Origin: an uncultured Lachnospiraceae bacterium
Lineage (GTDB): Bacteria > Bacillota > Clostridia > Lachnospirales > Lachnospiraceae
Assembly (NCBI GenBank): GCA_947246015.1
Contig: CAMXQE010000004.1
Coordinates: 79,016 to 143,015 of the forward strand
DNA length: 64,000 nt
Direction: 5' to 3'
The first letter of the stretch is position 1. The number at the start of each line of letters is the position of its first letter. This document shows, in pieces, positions 44,193 to 55,465 of the stretch. The translations under genes and the position numbers were made by a program. The notes beneath the pieces were generated by a model that was not told the origin of the DNA, did not search any database, and saw only the letters and a program-made list of their open reading frames with translations.

Positions 44193-45611
44193 TTATTTAC
44201 CCATACAGAATTTTGAGAATATCTCATTAACCAAATCCTCTCCGACTTCCTCTCCTATAATTGTACCAAGAGAAGCATAAGCGCTCATTAAATCAATGGA
44301 ATAAAAATCTTCCGGCATATTGTTTTCTAAACTCTTTTTTACCTGAAGCATACTTTCATAAGCATTTTGAATCGCTTCCTTATGACGCATATTTGTAATC
44401 ACTACTTCATCATTAAAAGAAATCTCTCCCTTAAAAAACATGTCCCTGATTTCATTTTCAAACAAATCTATACCTGTATTTTCTTTTGTGGAAGTTTTAA
44501 TAATTACAATATCTTTTTTATCACCATATCTTTTTCTGCATTCCTTCTTCAAAATGTCTTCCGTAACTACTGCATCCAAATCCGTTTTATTTAAAAGTAT
44601 AATTGTCTTTTTATCCTCAATCATCTCTATGATTTCATAATCGCTTTCATCCAAAGGAATGGAACTATCTACCACATAAATAATCAAATCTGCATCCGAA
44701 GCATATTTCTTCGCTTTTTCCACACCAATTTTTTCTACCACATCTTCCGTAGAACGAATACCTGCTGTATCAATCACATTTAAACTGATACCATGAAGTT
44801 TAATATTTTCTTCTAACACATCTCTTGTCGTTCCGGCAACATCTGTCACAATCGCCCTTTCCTCGCCAGCCAGAAGATTTAACAAAGAAGATTTTCCCGT
44901 GTTGGGTTTTCCTACAATTACTGTGTTAATGCCTTCCTTTAACATCTTTCCACTATCTGAAACATCCAGCAATTTCTTAAGTTCGGAAATCACCTTCTCC
45001 GTTTTTTCCATCAGTTTTTCTGAATATCCATCTAAACTGATATGCTCCGGGTCATCCAAAGCTGATTCAATAAAAGCAATTTCATAAATTAATTCTTCCC
45101 TCAGTTTTTTTACCAACACTGAAACAGAACCTCTGAGCTGCTTTACCGAACTTTTTAATGCAAATTGATTTTTTGAATGGATAATGTCAATCACAGCCTC
45201 CGCTTTTGATAAATCTATTCTTCCGTTTAAAAAAGCTCTTTTTGTAAACTCTCCCGGTTCAGCCAGACGGGCGCCATTTTTTATTATCGCCTCCAATACT
45301 CTGTTTACTACCAGTACTCCTCCATGGCAATTAATTTCCACGGTATCTTCCGCTGTATAGCTGCGCGGAGCTTTCATCAGACTTACCATAACTTCATCAA
45401 TTACTTCATCTTCATCGGTTCCGTTATTTTTACCGTCTACAATAAATCCATAATGAATTGTATGCGAATTAAAATCAACTAATTTTTTCTTACCCGATTT
45501 TGTTCTGAATATTTTATTCACAATCTCTATGGCATCATCACCGCTTACCCGGACAATCCCGATTCCCGCTTCAGACATTGCGGTAGCGGCAGCAGCTATC
45601 GTATTTTTCAT
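44193..45611 (-). CDS. mnmE: tRNA modification GTPase MnmE
   Basis: The 472-residue protein has the N-terminal formyl-THF-binding domain, a G domain with GKPNTGKSSLLN (G1), DVAGTTRD (G2), DTAGI (G3) and NKTD (G4), and the C-terminal FCMGK whose Cys is conserved. It partners MnmG in U34 modification. It lies 18 bases upstream of mnmG. Its leader, GGAAATGAGG before the start, resembles the end of the leader modules described at 3511 and 14055. Confidence 0.97.
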   Translation of the reverse strand: MKNTIAAAATAMSEAGIGIVRVSGDDAIEIVNKIFRTKSGKKKLVDFNSHTIHYGFIVDGKNNGTDEDEVIDEVMVSLMKAPRSYTAEDTVEINCHGGVLVVNRVLEAIIKNGARLAEPGEFTKRAFLNGRIDLSKAEAVIDIIHSKNQFALKSSVKQLRGSVSVLVKKLREELIYEIAFIESALDDPEHISLDGYSEKLMEKTEKVISELKKLLDVSDSGKMLKEGINTVIVGKPNTGKSSLLNLLAGEERAIVTDVAGTTRDVLEENIKLHGISLNVIDTAGIRSTEDVVEKIGVEKAKKYASDADLIIYVVDSSIPLDESDYEIIEMIEDKKTIILLNKTDLDAVVTEDILKKECRKRYGDKKDIVIIKTSTKENTGIDLFENEIRDMFFKGEISFNDEVVITNMRHKEAIQNAYESMLQVKKSLENNMPEDFYSIDLMSAYASLGTIIGEEVGEDLVNEIFSKFCMGK

Positions 45612-45695
45612 ATTAGCTTAACCTCATTTCCATGCAGTTTTCATGCACTATCATTATCTTAGTCATCTTATCACATATTTGTACGTATTTCCATT

Positions 45696-45733
45696 AAAAA
45701 AGAACTGCGGATTTAACACAGCAGTTCTTTTTT
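45696..45733 (-). terminator. Intrinsic terminator after jag
   Basis: AAAAAAGAACTGC (45696-45708) pairs with GCAGTTCTTTTTT (45721-45733). On the minus strand the stem is followed by T-rich sequence and lies five bases past the jag stop. It separates the rpmH-jag unit from the mnmE unit. Confidence 0.85.
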
Positions 45734-45737
45734 GGAT

Positions 45738-46361
45738 TTATCTCTTAAGCGTAACCACTACTCTCCTGAATGGTTCATCTCCTTCACTATGGGTAGTAAC
45801 ATATTTATCATTCTGAAGAGCAGAATGGATAATCCTTCTTTCATAAGGATTCATAGGCTCTAATGAAACAGGGCGCTTTGTCCTTTTAACCTTATAAGCA
45901 ATATTCTTGGCAAGATTCTCCAGTGTTTCCTTTCTTCTCTGCCTGTAATTTTCCGTATCTACTTTCACCCTGATATAATTTTCCGCTTCCTTATTGACAA
46001 CCAAAGATACCAGATACTGCAAAGAATCCAATGTCTGTCCTCTCTTACCAATCAGGACGCCCATCTCATCACCGCTTAAATCAATGTCCATAGAATTATC
46101 AAGCTCGTCATATTTCACATCTATTACTACGTTAAGTTTCATGGCATCGAATACATCATTTAAAAACTGCTTTGCATTGTCTGAAACGGAATTCTTAACC
46201 CTTGCCTTAATAACCGCCGGTTTAGAACCTATTCCGAGAAAACCTGAAGAACCTTCTTCCAATACTTCATATTCCAGCTTGTCACTGGTAACAAGCAGCT
46301 TCTGACAAGCCTCAGTAATTGCATCATTCACTGTTTTTGCCGATACCTGAATATATTCCAT
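45738..46361 (-). CDS. jag: RNA-binding protein Jag/KhpB
   Basis: The 207-residue protein has the Jag-N domain (1-50: SAKTVNDAITEACQKL), a KH domain with GKRGQTLDSLQYL and an R3H domain with NPYERRIIHSALQ. Jag/KhpB is a single-strand RNA-binding protein linked to cell elongation control in streptococci. It lies 14 bases after yidC, the usual order at the origin. Confidence 0.95.
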   Translation of the reverse strand: MEYIQVSAKTVNDAITEACQKLLVTSDKLEYEVLEEGSSGFLGIGSKPAVIKARVKNSVSDNAKQFLNDVFDAMKLNVVIDVKYDELDNSMDIDLSGDEMGVLIGKRGQTLDSLQYLVSLVVNKEAENYIRVKVDTENYRQRRKETLENLAKNIAYKVKRTKRPVSLEPMNPYERRIIHSALQNDKYVTTHSEGDEPFRRVVVTLKR

Positions 46362-46375
46362 TTTTATACCTCCCT

Positions 46376-47680
46376 CTATTTACGGTTATTCTTCTCATTA
46401 TACTGTTTTACCATATTTGCCTTAGAAGCAATACTTCCCTGTTTTGCATTCCTGTTATAATATTCCGTAGACTTTCTGATTGCCTCGTCTTTTTCTTCCT
46501 GCGTCATCTTAGAAGTTGAATTTGCTTTTGATGCCAACGTTTGTGTTTTCGTATTCATAGTTGCATAATCATTCAGCATCTTGGCAGTAACACCCCGTTT
46601 TTCCAACTTCTTTTTATTTTTTTCAACATTCTTTTTAATGATTTCTTCCAAATCCATCTTATCGATATGCTTATTTATAACTATCTGCTGGATACTTCTC
46701 ACCACAGAACCGGCAATCCAGTATATACCCATACCTGCGGGAAGTGAATAACAGAATATAGCTGACATAACCGGCATCATTATATTCATTGTCTTCATAG
46801 AAGAAGCCATCGGATTATCCTGATTATTATTATTCGACTCTGCCTGAGGCATTAACTTCGTATTAATCCACTGTGTCAAAGCAGATAATAAAGGAACAGC
46901 CAATGCTGCTATCACCATCAGAAATGTTCCGCTGTCCAATGCTTCATGAACAATATAAGAAGGAGAATTTCCTATATTTAATCCAAGGAAATTATTATAT
47001 CTCTCCAAAATAGCTACCGTACTGTCCACATCTGCGGACAGAGAAGGAAACTTTTCTGAAATGCTATGCCATTCCGCAGTAGAAGCACGATTCAGCACAT
47101 CAATGAAAGTATTCTGTATATACTGTGTATTACCTCCCGTAAAAGCTTCGCTGGTAAACTGCTTTGCAAACATGGCAGCATCCCTGAAAGTCTGGACGAA
47201 CTCCGCGCTTCCCGGCTGTGAAATCAGCTTGTCCACCAAAGGGAAAAATGCCTCCTTGATTTTTCCTACATAAGCAGGCATTGAATAAATGACACGATAC
47301 AGGGCAAAAAGAATCGGCATTTGTATAATAAGCTGTACGCAGCTCCCGGTAGGAGAAACCCCGTATTTTGCATATACCGCCTGTGTCTCTTCATTCATTT
47401 TCATCATGGATTCGTTATCTTTTTTATTCTTATACTTTGCCTGAATAGCCTGAAGTTCCGGATTCATCTTAGCCGACAGCTTTGAAAATTTCTGCTGTTT
47501 AATCGTAAGCGGCATCATAAGAAGATTCACTACAATTGTAAATAAAATAATAGCAAGACCAATATTGGGAATACCTATCTTATCCAGACAGAAAAAGATT
47601 CCTTCCATTATATAGCCAAGAATCTGAGCAACCGGCCCTATAATAAAAGTCTGATTCTGGGTTAAAATTATACCTGACAA
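46376..47680 (-). CDS. yidC: Membrane protein insertase YidC
   Basis: YidC inserts and folds membrane proteins, alone or with Sec. The 434-residue protein has the conserved core: GLAIILFTIVVNLLMMPLTI, the cytoplasmic coiled hairpin with NPELQAIQAKYK, then PILFALYRVI and the late AGMGIYWIAGSVV. An extracellular loop of about 100 residues and a basic C-terminal tail of about 70 are present. No lipobox is seen at the N-terminus, unlike the two-YidC bacilli. Confidence 0.95.
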   Translation of the reverse strand: MSGIILTQNQTFIIGPVAQILGYIMEGIFFCLDKIGIPNIGLAIILFTIVVNLLMMPLTIKQQKFSKLSAKMNPELQAIQAKYKNKKDNESMMKMNEETQAVYAKYGVSPTGSCVQLIIQMPILFALYRVIYSMPAYVGKIKEAFFPLVDKLISQPGSAEFVQTFRDAAMFAKQFTSEAFTGGNTQYIQNTFIDVLNRASTAEWHSISEKFPSLSADVDSTVAILERYNNFLGLNIGNSPSYIVHEALDSGTFLMVIAALAVPLLSALTQWINTKLMPQAESNNNNQDNPMASSMKTMNIMMPVMSAIFCYSLPAGMGIYWIAGSVVRSIQQIVINKHIDKMDLEEIIKKNVEKNKKKLEKRGVTAKMLNDYATMNTKTQTLASKANSTSKMTQEEKDEAIRKSTEYYNRNAKQGSIASKANMVKQYNEKNNRK

Positions 47681-47718
47681 TTTCTTTCCTCCTAAAAAAT
47701 AAGATACATGATTCTATT

Positions 47719-47928
47719 CTATGGAACAGGATCATATCCGCCCTTTGAAAAAGGATTACACCTGATAATCCTCCACGCAGCCATACATCCCCCTTTTAAT
47801 GCGCCATATCTGCTGACCGCTTCCAAACCATACTCCGAACAGGTAGGAAAATAAGGACATTTTGTGGATTTCATCGGAGATATATACCTTCGATAGAATT
47901 TAATAATGCAAATAAGTAATTTTTTCAT
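47719..47928 (-). CDS. yidD: Membrane protein insertion efficiency factor YidD
   Basis: The small protein has the family pattern [24 protein letters not shown] with two Cys, and [19 protein letters not shown] place the start at 47928 (MKKLL), giving 69 residues as usual. The frame extends 12 codons upstream and no start has a strong ribosome binding site. YidD aids YidC-dependent insertion. It lies between rnpA and yidC. Confidence 0.9.
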   Translation of the reverse strand: MKKLLICIIKFYRRYISPMKSTKCPYFPTCSEYGLEAVSRYGALKGGCMAAWRIIRCNPFSKGGYDPVP

Positions 47929-48024
47929 AACCATTTTCAAATCCAACTCCATCTTTTCATCCAAATTCTATTCGATTTCTAATTTCTGATTTCTGATTTC
48001 AAATCTCAAATAAAAAATAAACTA

Positions 48025-48372
48025 TCAATAAAAAAATATCTTTAATATATGATGAAGTTTTCCAAGATGTAATAACGCGCTTTCTATATCAGCATAGGAA
48101 GCTGATGACGCATTGTTTCTTGCTACGACTACTATATCTAAACCACTATTAAATATATTTTCATGCAGCCGGTAACTCTCTCTTACCAGTCTTGTCACTC
48201 TATGGCGCACAACACTGTTTCCTACTTTTTTACTAACCGATATTCCAAGTCTGTTCCTATCTGTATTATTTTCTAACACATACATTACCAGATATCTGTT
48301 GGCATAAGACTTTCCTTTTTTGTAAACATTCTTGAAATCGTAGTTTTTTTTCAAAGAATCTGAGAAATTCAT
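48025..48372 (-). CDS. rnpA: Ribonuclease P protein component
   Basis: RnpA is the protein subunit of RNase P, which matures tRNA 5' ends. The 115-residue product begins MNFSDSLKKNYDFKNVYKKG and contains the signature RNRLGISVSKKVGNSVVRHR and RLVRESYR. The start at 48372 is chosen by family length; the frame remains open 21 codons upstream. An intrinsic terminator stands between rpmH and this gene, so its level may depend on readthrough. Confidence 0.95.
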   Translation of the reverse strand: MNFSDSLKKNYDFKNVYKKGKSYANRYLVMYVLENNTDRNRLGISVSKKVGNSVVRHRVTRLVRESYRLHENIFNSGLDIVVVARNNASSASYADIESALLHLGKLHHILKIFFY

Positions 48373-48423
48373 ATAAAATGAACATGCTCCTTTCCCAGTT
48401 CGTATATTATTCCCGTGTAAGAG

Positions 48424-48450
48424 AAAAAAGGTCACAGTAACTGTGACCTA
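48424..48450 (-). terminator. Terminator hairpin overlapping the rpmH stop codon
   Basis: GGTCACAG (48430-48437) pairs with CTGTGACC (48441-48448), and on the minus strand six T follow. The stem begins within the rpmH stop codon, so ribosomes ending rpmH would cover it, which could couple rpmH translation to readthrough into rnpA. Confidence 0.8.
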
Positions 48451-48582
48451 TGCTGATAATCTCTTTCTTCCCTTTGCTCTTCTGGCTGCCAGAACCTTTC
48501 TTCCTCCCGGAGTACTCATTCTCTTCCTGAAACCATGAACTTTCTTTCTCTGTCTGTTCTTAGGCTGAAATGTCATTTTCAT
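48448..48582 (-). CDS. rpmH: 50S ribosomal protein L34
   Basis: The 44-codon gene encodes a basic protein starting [18 protein letters not shown] and including [22 protein letters not shown], the L34 signature. GGAGG lies before the ATG at 48582. It is the first gene of the minus-strand unit leaving the origin. Confidence 0.97.
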   Translation of the reverse strand: MKMTFQPKNRQRKKVHGFRKRMSTPGGRKVLAARRAKGRKRLSA

Positions 48583-48687
48583 AATCGATGCACCTCCTTT
48601 TTAAACCTTTTTCATCATATTATTATAATATTTAAAAGGTAATCATTTTAATTTTCAAAAAAATCTGTGTTAGAAAATATCATTACG

Positions 48688-48716
48688 ATTATAAAGGATA
48701 TTGACATTTACGTCAA
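48688..48716 (-). promoter_or_regulatory. rpmH promoter
   Basis: On the minus strand TTGACG (48716-48711) and TATAAT (48693-48688) are 17 bp apart, near consensus, about 105 bases before rpmH. A short dyad, TTGAC-N6-GTCAA, covers the -35 box. Confidence 0.8.
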
Positions 48717-48830
48717 GTAAAAATCGCCCAAAAAATGCCGAAAAAATCATGAAAATTGCTATTTTTTTTTCACTACCATATTTAGTTATTACAATTCTTT
48801 AATTACCACAAAATATAGAAGCAAAAAAAG

Positions 48831-49064
48831 TTATCCACATATCACCAAATAAGATTACATTTATAATAAACTTATCCACATAATGTGTATAAATTGTGGA
48901 AAACTTATTAATACAATGTGAAAATAATATGGATAACTCCGTATAATCCCTTTTTATCCATACTTTAAAATGTTCATAATTATTATCATGGTTATACACA
49001 TATCTTAATGCAAATTAATAGAAAATCATTTTTATTCACTATTTTATCCCCATCCTGTGTATAA
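48831..49064. other. oriC, upstream DnaA-box cluster
   Basis: The rpmH-dnaA gap holds DnaA boxes. Perfect TTATNCACA copies lie at 48831-48839, 48872-48880 and 48992-49000 on the plus strand, and at 48884-48892 and 49056-49064 on the minus strand. One-mismatch copies lie at 48929, 48955, 49032 and 49044. The DNA is very AT-rich. Position and boxes match the incAB half of a bipartite Firmicutes origin. Confidence 0.9.
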
Positions 49065-49118
49065 CTTTCTTTGTAAAATTAAGCATTTGAAATTTCATTT
49101 CATTTATATTAATATATA

Positions 49119-49174
49119 AATGCGGTATTTTTGCATTTATAAAAAATCTTATATAAATACGAAAATGCCGCATT
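49119..49174 (+). promoter_or_regulatory. Long hairpin in the dnaA leader
   Basis: Two 23-nt arms (49119-49141 and 49152-49174) pair with two G-U pairs and one mismatch around a 10-base loop. It ends nine bases before the GGAGG of dnaA. If transcribed it would lie beside the ribosome binding site and could modulate DnaA translation; as DNA it could be a protein-binding dyad. Confidence 0.6.
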
Positions 49175-49194
49175 ATGAAATCGGAGGAATTCTC

Positions 49195-50556
49195 ATGGAC
49201 TTTATTCAAGAAAATTGGGAACTTATCAAGCAGACAATTAAAAAAGAATATGACCTTTCCAACATATCCTACAATACGTGGATTTCCAATCTCAATTTTT
49301 ACAGTTCGGAAAATGATGTCATCACAATCATTATACCATCCGACCAGGCTCATGCTCTAAGTTATATTACCAATAAATACAAAAGCTATTTTCAGGTAAC
49401 TATTTCCGAAATGATGGAGCATGATTATGATATATCTTTCATATTGGAAAAAGATATTGATAAAAATGGAACGAATGAAGATTCTATGGAATTAAAACCT
49501 TATTATAATATCAATTATGAAAAAGCAAACCTGAATCCCAAATACCGTTTCGATACTTTTGTAGTAGGAAGCAACAATAAATTTGCCCATTCCGCCTCCC
49601 TTGCCGTGGCGGAATCTCCCGGAGATACATATAATCCTCTCTATATATATGGAGGAGCAGGACTTGGAAAAACCCACCTGATGCACTCCATCGGACACTT
49701 TATTTTAAAACAGAACCACAATATGAAGGTTCTTTATGTTACTTCCGAACAATTTACTAATGAAGTCATCAATTCCATACGAAGCGGTAATGCAGCGGAT
49801 ATGACGAAACTGAGGGAAAAGTACCGGACGGTAGATGTCCTTCTCATCGATGATATTCAATTCATCATTGGAAAGGAAAGCACACAGGAAGAGTTTTTCC
49901 ACACTTTCAACGTACTTCATGCTGCAGAAAAACAGATTATTATATCTTCTGATAAGCCTCCAAAAGAAATGGAAACATTGGAAGAAAGATTCCGTTCCAG
50001 ATTCGAATGGGGACTTATTGCAGACATACAGCCTCCGGATTATGAAACAAGAATGGCAATTCTTCAGAAAAATGCAGAAAATTTCAGTAAGAAAATCGAC
50101 GATGAAGTATTCACCTATGTGGCCACGAATATAAAGTCCAATATCCGGGAACTGGAAGGAGCTTTTAATAAAATTATTGCATTCTCCAAATTAAATAATG
50201 TGGAAATCAATCTTGAAATGGCACAGGAAGCGCTTAAAGACATCATCTATCCGGACAAGCCAAAGGAAATAAACCCTTCCCTTATTATAAATGTAGTAGC
50301 AGAACATTTCGGGGTAAATCCGGAAGACATTACCTCTAAAAAGAGAAATTCCGAATTTGTGGAACCAAGACAGGTGGTCATGTATCTCTGCCGTTCCATG
50401 ACAGATACTTCCTATCAGAATATAGGCAGAATCCTTGGGAAAAAAGACCACACCACAATTATCCACGGTGTCAACAAAATTACGGAAGAAATGAGAAACA
50501 ATGAAGAACTGCGCAATAAAGTGGAAATTATAAGGAAAAAAATAAGTCCTTCTTAA
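49195..50556 (+). CDS. dnaA: Chromosomal replication initiator DnaA
   Basis: DnaA binds the boxes around its own gene and opens the origin. The 453-residue protein has domain I (NWELIKQTIKKEYDLSNISYNTWI), an AAA+ core with Walker A GGAGLGKTH and Walker B LLIDDIQF, and the C-terminal box-binding helix-turn-helix with DHTTIIHG. GGAGG seven bases before 49195 sets the start; the frame continues 25 codons upstream through the leader hairpin. Confidence 0.98.
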   Translation: MDFIQENWELIKQTIKKEYDLSNISYNTWISNLNFYSSENDVITIIIPSDQAHALSYITNKYKSYFQVTISEMMEHDYDISFILEKDIDKNGTNEDSMELKPYYNINYEKANLNPKYRFDTFVVGSNNKFAHSASLAVAESPGDTYNPLYIYGGAGLGKTHLMHSIGHFILKQNHNMKVLYVTSEQFTNEVINSIRSGNAADMTKLREKYRTVDVLLIDDIQFIIGKESTQEEFFHTFNVLHAAEKQIIISSDKPPKEMETLEERFRSRFEWGLIADIQPPDYETRMAILQKNAENFSKKIDDEVFTYVATNIKSNIRELEGAFNKIIAFSKLNNVEINLEMAQEALKDIIYPDKPKEINPSLIINVVAEHFGVNPEDITSKKRNSEFVEPRQVVMYLCRSMTDTSYQNIGRILGKKDHTTIIHGVNKITEEMRNNEELRNKVEIIRKKISPS

Positions 50557-50714
50557 AAATCCGGATAAAATCCATATTTTTTAAATTTAGACTTTTACAT
50601 CTTCCGATGTTGATTTCTATGTGGGTAAATTGTAAATAAGTTTCTTTCAGATGTTGATAACTTAACTTATGTTATATCCTTTATACTGATTTTATTAAAA
50701 CGTAATAATAAATA

Positions 50715-50928
50715 TGTGAATAAAAAGACTTAAAAATTAAAGTTATATTTAGTTTTTCACATAGATTATGATTTCTTTTTTCCCTGAAAAATAGTATAAT
50801 AGAAAGAGTTATACACAAATCAACAACCCTTATTAAGTATATTAATAAATTCTTTTTATATAAAAATATTTTTGCAAGCAGCCTGAAAACAGAATCGTTT
50901 CTTTTTAACTTAAAAGGAGTTATACACA
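50715..50928. other. oriC, downstream DnaA-box cluster and candidate unwinding region
   Basis: The dnaA-dnaN gap (50557-50927) holds perfect boxes at 50715-50723 (minus) and at 50809-50817 and 50920-50928 (plus). The last overlaps the first base of the dnaN start codon. Between them 50826-50870 is almost pure A/T and follows a box, the arrangement of the unwinding element in Bacillus. A TATAAT at 50795-50800 may be a dnaN -10 box but lacks a clear -35. Confidence 0.8.
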
Positions 50929-52037
50929 TGAAGTTAGTATGTTCTAAATCAAATTTATTAAACGGTGTTCAGATAGTATCAAAAGCTGTCCCTAATAAAA
51001 CGACCATGTCTATTCTCGAATGTGTCCTTATAGATGCGAGGGATACAGATATCAGATTGATGGCAAACGACATGGAACTGGGAATAGAAACCATTATTGA
51101 AGGAGAAATCGTAGAAAAAGGTATTATAGCGTTAGATGCCAAGATATTTCTTGAAATCGTGAGAAAACTTCCTGACAGTGAGATTACGATTGTAACGGAT
51201 GATTCCCTGAAGACGACTATTACCTGTGAAAAATCAAAATTCAATATTATCGGAAAAACAGGAGAAGATTTTTCATATCTTCCTTCCATTGAAAAGATAG
51301 ATTCTATTATTGTATCTCAGTTTACTTTGAAGGAAGTGGTCAGACAGACTATTTTTTCTATTTCGGATAATGATAATAATAAGTTGATGACGGGTGAATT
51401 GTTTGAAATCAATGAAGATATACTGAAGGTAGTTTCATTAGACGGGCATAGGATATCCATCCGTAAAATAAGGCTTAAAAATTTTTATATGCCGAAAAAA
51501 GTAGTAGTACCGGGAAAGACACTGAATGAAATCAGCAAGATTTTATCCGGTGATACGGATAAGGATGTGCATATTTTCTTTACGGATAAACATATTGTAT
51601 TTGAGTTTGATAATACTACCGTGGTATCCCGTTTGATTGAAGGGGATTATTTTAAAATTGACCAGATGCTTTCGAGTGATTACGAAACGAAAGTAAGGAT
51701 TAACAAAAAAGAATTTCTGAACTGTATAGACAGGGCGACCCTGCTTGTAAAGGAAGGCGATAAGAAGCCGATTATTATAAACATTACAGACGGCATGATG
51801 GAGCTGAAAATTAATTCCACAGTCGGAAGCATGAATGAGGAGATTGATATAGAGAAAAAGGGAAAAGACATCATGATAGGTTTTAATCCTAAGTTTCTGA
51901 TTGATGCTTTGCGGGTGATTGATGACGAAGAGGTGGATATTTATCTTGTGAATCCGAAAGCTCCATGTTTTATAAGAGATGCTGAGGAAAATTATATTTA
52001 TCTCATATTACCGGTAAACTTTACAACAGTTGATTAA
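50928..52037 (+). CDS. dnaN: DNA polymerase III beta clamp
   Basis: DnaN forms the ring that holds the polymerase on DNA. The 369-residue product begins MKLVCSKSNLLNGVQIVSKAVP and shows the three repeated clamp domains, with DGHRISIRK in the middle and LPVNF near the end. AGGAG lies before the ATG. The DnaA box over its start codon suggests DnaA control. Confidence 0.97.
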   Translation: MKLVCSKSNLLNGVQIVSKAVPNKTTMSILECVLIDARDTDIRLMANDMELGIETIIEGEIVEKGIIALDAKIFLEIVRKLPDSEITIVTDDSLKTTITCEKSKFNIIGKTGEDFSYLPSIEKIDSIIVSQFTLKEVVRQTIFSISDNDNNKLMTGELFEINEDILKVVSLDGHRISIRKIRLKNFYMPKKVVVPGKTLNEISKILSGDTDKDVHIFFTDKHIVFEFDNTTVVSRLIEGDYFKIDQMLSSDYETKVRINKKEFLNCIDRATLLVKEGDKKPIIINITDGMMELKINSTVGSMNEEIDIEKKGKDIMIGFNPKFLIDALRVIDDEEVDIYLVNPKAPCFIRDAEENYIYLILPVNFTTVD

Positions 52038-52070
52038 AAATTATCATATTTGGTTTATAGAAGGAAAATT

Positions 52071-52292
52071 ATGGAAATAATAAACATAAAAGATGAATAT
52101 ATAAAACTCGGTCAGGCACTGAAACTGGCCGGTTTGGCAGAATCGGGTCTGGAGGCCAAAGACAGGATTAAGGACGGGTGCATAAAGGTAAACGGAGAAA
52201 CTGAATTCCAAAGGGGAAAAAAATTACATCATGGAGACATCGTAGAATACGACGGCAGTAAGTTTCAGATAAAAGCCGGCGGCTCCATATGA
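52071..52292 (+). CDS. yaaA: S4-domain RNA-binding protein YaaA (RlbA)
   Basis: The 73-residue S4 protein has LGQALKLAGLAESG and DGCIKVNGE. In Bacillus YaaA has been linked to late assembly of the large ribosomal subunit. It keeps the normal place between dnaN and recF. AAGG precedes the ATG at 52071; an upstream TTG in frame is less likely. Confidence 0.92.
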   Translation: MEIINIKDEYIKLGQALKLAGLAESGLEAKDRIKDGCIKVNGETEFQRGKKLHHGDIVEYDGSKFQIKAGGSI

Positions 52293-52317
52293 ATTTTATA
52301 AAAAAACGGGTGTAAAA

Positions 52318-53406
52318 ATGATTATAAAATCTTTGGAGCTTATGAATTTCAGAAATTATGATTTTTTGCATTTGAAATTCAGTGAAGGAACAAACATCTT
52401 ATATGGTGATAATGCGCAGGGAAAAACAAACGTATTGGAGGCAATTTATTTGTCAGCCACTACAAAGTCCCATAAGGGAAGTAAGGATAAGGACATTGTA
52501 AATTTCCATGCAGAGGAAGCGCATATAAGAACTTATCTTGAAAAAGAAGGAATTGAATATAAAGTAGATATGCATCTTCGTAAAAATAAGTCGAAAGGAA
52601 TTGCCGTAGACGGACAGAAATTAAAGAAAGCTGCGGACCTTTTAGGCTTATTGAATGTTGTCTTTTTTTCTCCGGAGGATTTGGGAATTATTAAAAATGG
52701 TCCTGCTGAAAGAAGAAGATTTGTGGATATGGAGCTTTGCCAGCTGGATAATTTTTATCTTTATAACTTAAATCATTATAATAAAATAGTGAATCAGAGG
52801 AATAAGCTGTTAAAAGATATGTATTTTAATCCCCAGCTTAAGGATACTTTAAACATATGGGATTCCCAGCTGGTTTCATTCGGAAGCAAGATTATAGAAA
52901 GACGCCGTATTTTTATAGAGCAGTTAAATGAGATTATTTATGAAATACATAAAAAACTTTCAGGCGGTAAAGAAGAATTGGTTATAAAATATGAGCCGGA
53001 TGTGGAAATTGAGGCGTTCGAAAATACCATGAAGGCAGGTCAGGAAAAAGATATCAGGTTAAAACAGACTTGTGCAGGTCCCCACAGGGATGATTTCAGT
53101 TTTATGGTGGGAGATATTGATATACGCAAGTTCGGCTCTCAGGGGCAGCAGAGGACAGCGGCTTTATCTTTGAAACTATCGGAAATCGAATTAGTAAAAA
53201 AGATAACAAAGGATACGCCGGTGCTTTTGCTGGATGATGTATTATCAGAACTTGACAGCAGCAGACAGCAGTTTTTGTTAAATACCATAGGAGATATCCA
53301 GACAATTATTACCTGTACAGGTTTGGATGAATTTGTGAATAACAGGTTTGAAATAGATAAGGTATTCAGGGTAGTAGAGGGTGCCATTGAAAATGCAGAT
53401 GAGTGA
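52318..53406 (+). CDS. recF: DNA replication and repair protein RecF
   Basis: RecF is an SMC-like ATPase that directs RecOR to single-strand gaps. In 362 residues are Walker A DNAQGKTNVLEA near 36-47, the signature FGSQGQQRTAAL and Walker B PVLLLDDVLSELD. Length and position are standard. Confidence 0.97.
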   Translation: MIIKSLELMNFRNYDFLHLKFSEGTNILYGDNAQGKTNVLEAIYLSATTKSHKGSKDKDIVNFHAEEAHIRTYLEKEGIEYKVDMHLRKNKSKGIAVDGQKLKKAADLLGLLNVVFFSPEDLGIIKNGPAERRRFVDMELCQLDNFYLYNLNHYNKIVNQRNKLLKDMYFNPQLKDTLNIWDSQLVSFGSKIIERRRIFIEQLNEIIYEIHKKLSGGKEELVIKYEPDVEIEAFENTMKAGQEKDIRLKQTCAGPHRDDFSFMVGDIDIRKFGSQGQQRTAALSLKLSEIELVKKITKDTPVLLLDDVLSELDSSRQQFLLNTIGDIQTIITCTGLDEFVNNRFEIDKVFRVVEGAIENADE

Positions 53407-53499
53407 AAGCAGGCGGTATAACAATTACTTTGTTATGGTTTTAATTCAATAAGCCGGCCCGCGAAGCGTGACGGCGTTTGATAAGAAAGGCATGGTTAA

Positions 53500-55443
<1,944 letters not shown>

Positions 55444-55465
55444 AATGTAATGGAGAATATAAAAA

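Noticed and set aside
50795..50817. Assigned dnaN promoter at TATAAT 50795
   Set aside because: No -35 box lies at a fitting distance, and A/T-rich origin DNA yields such hexamers by chance.
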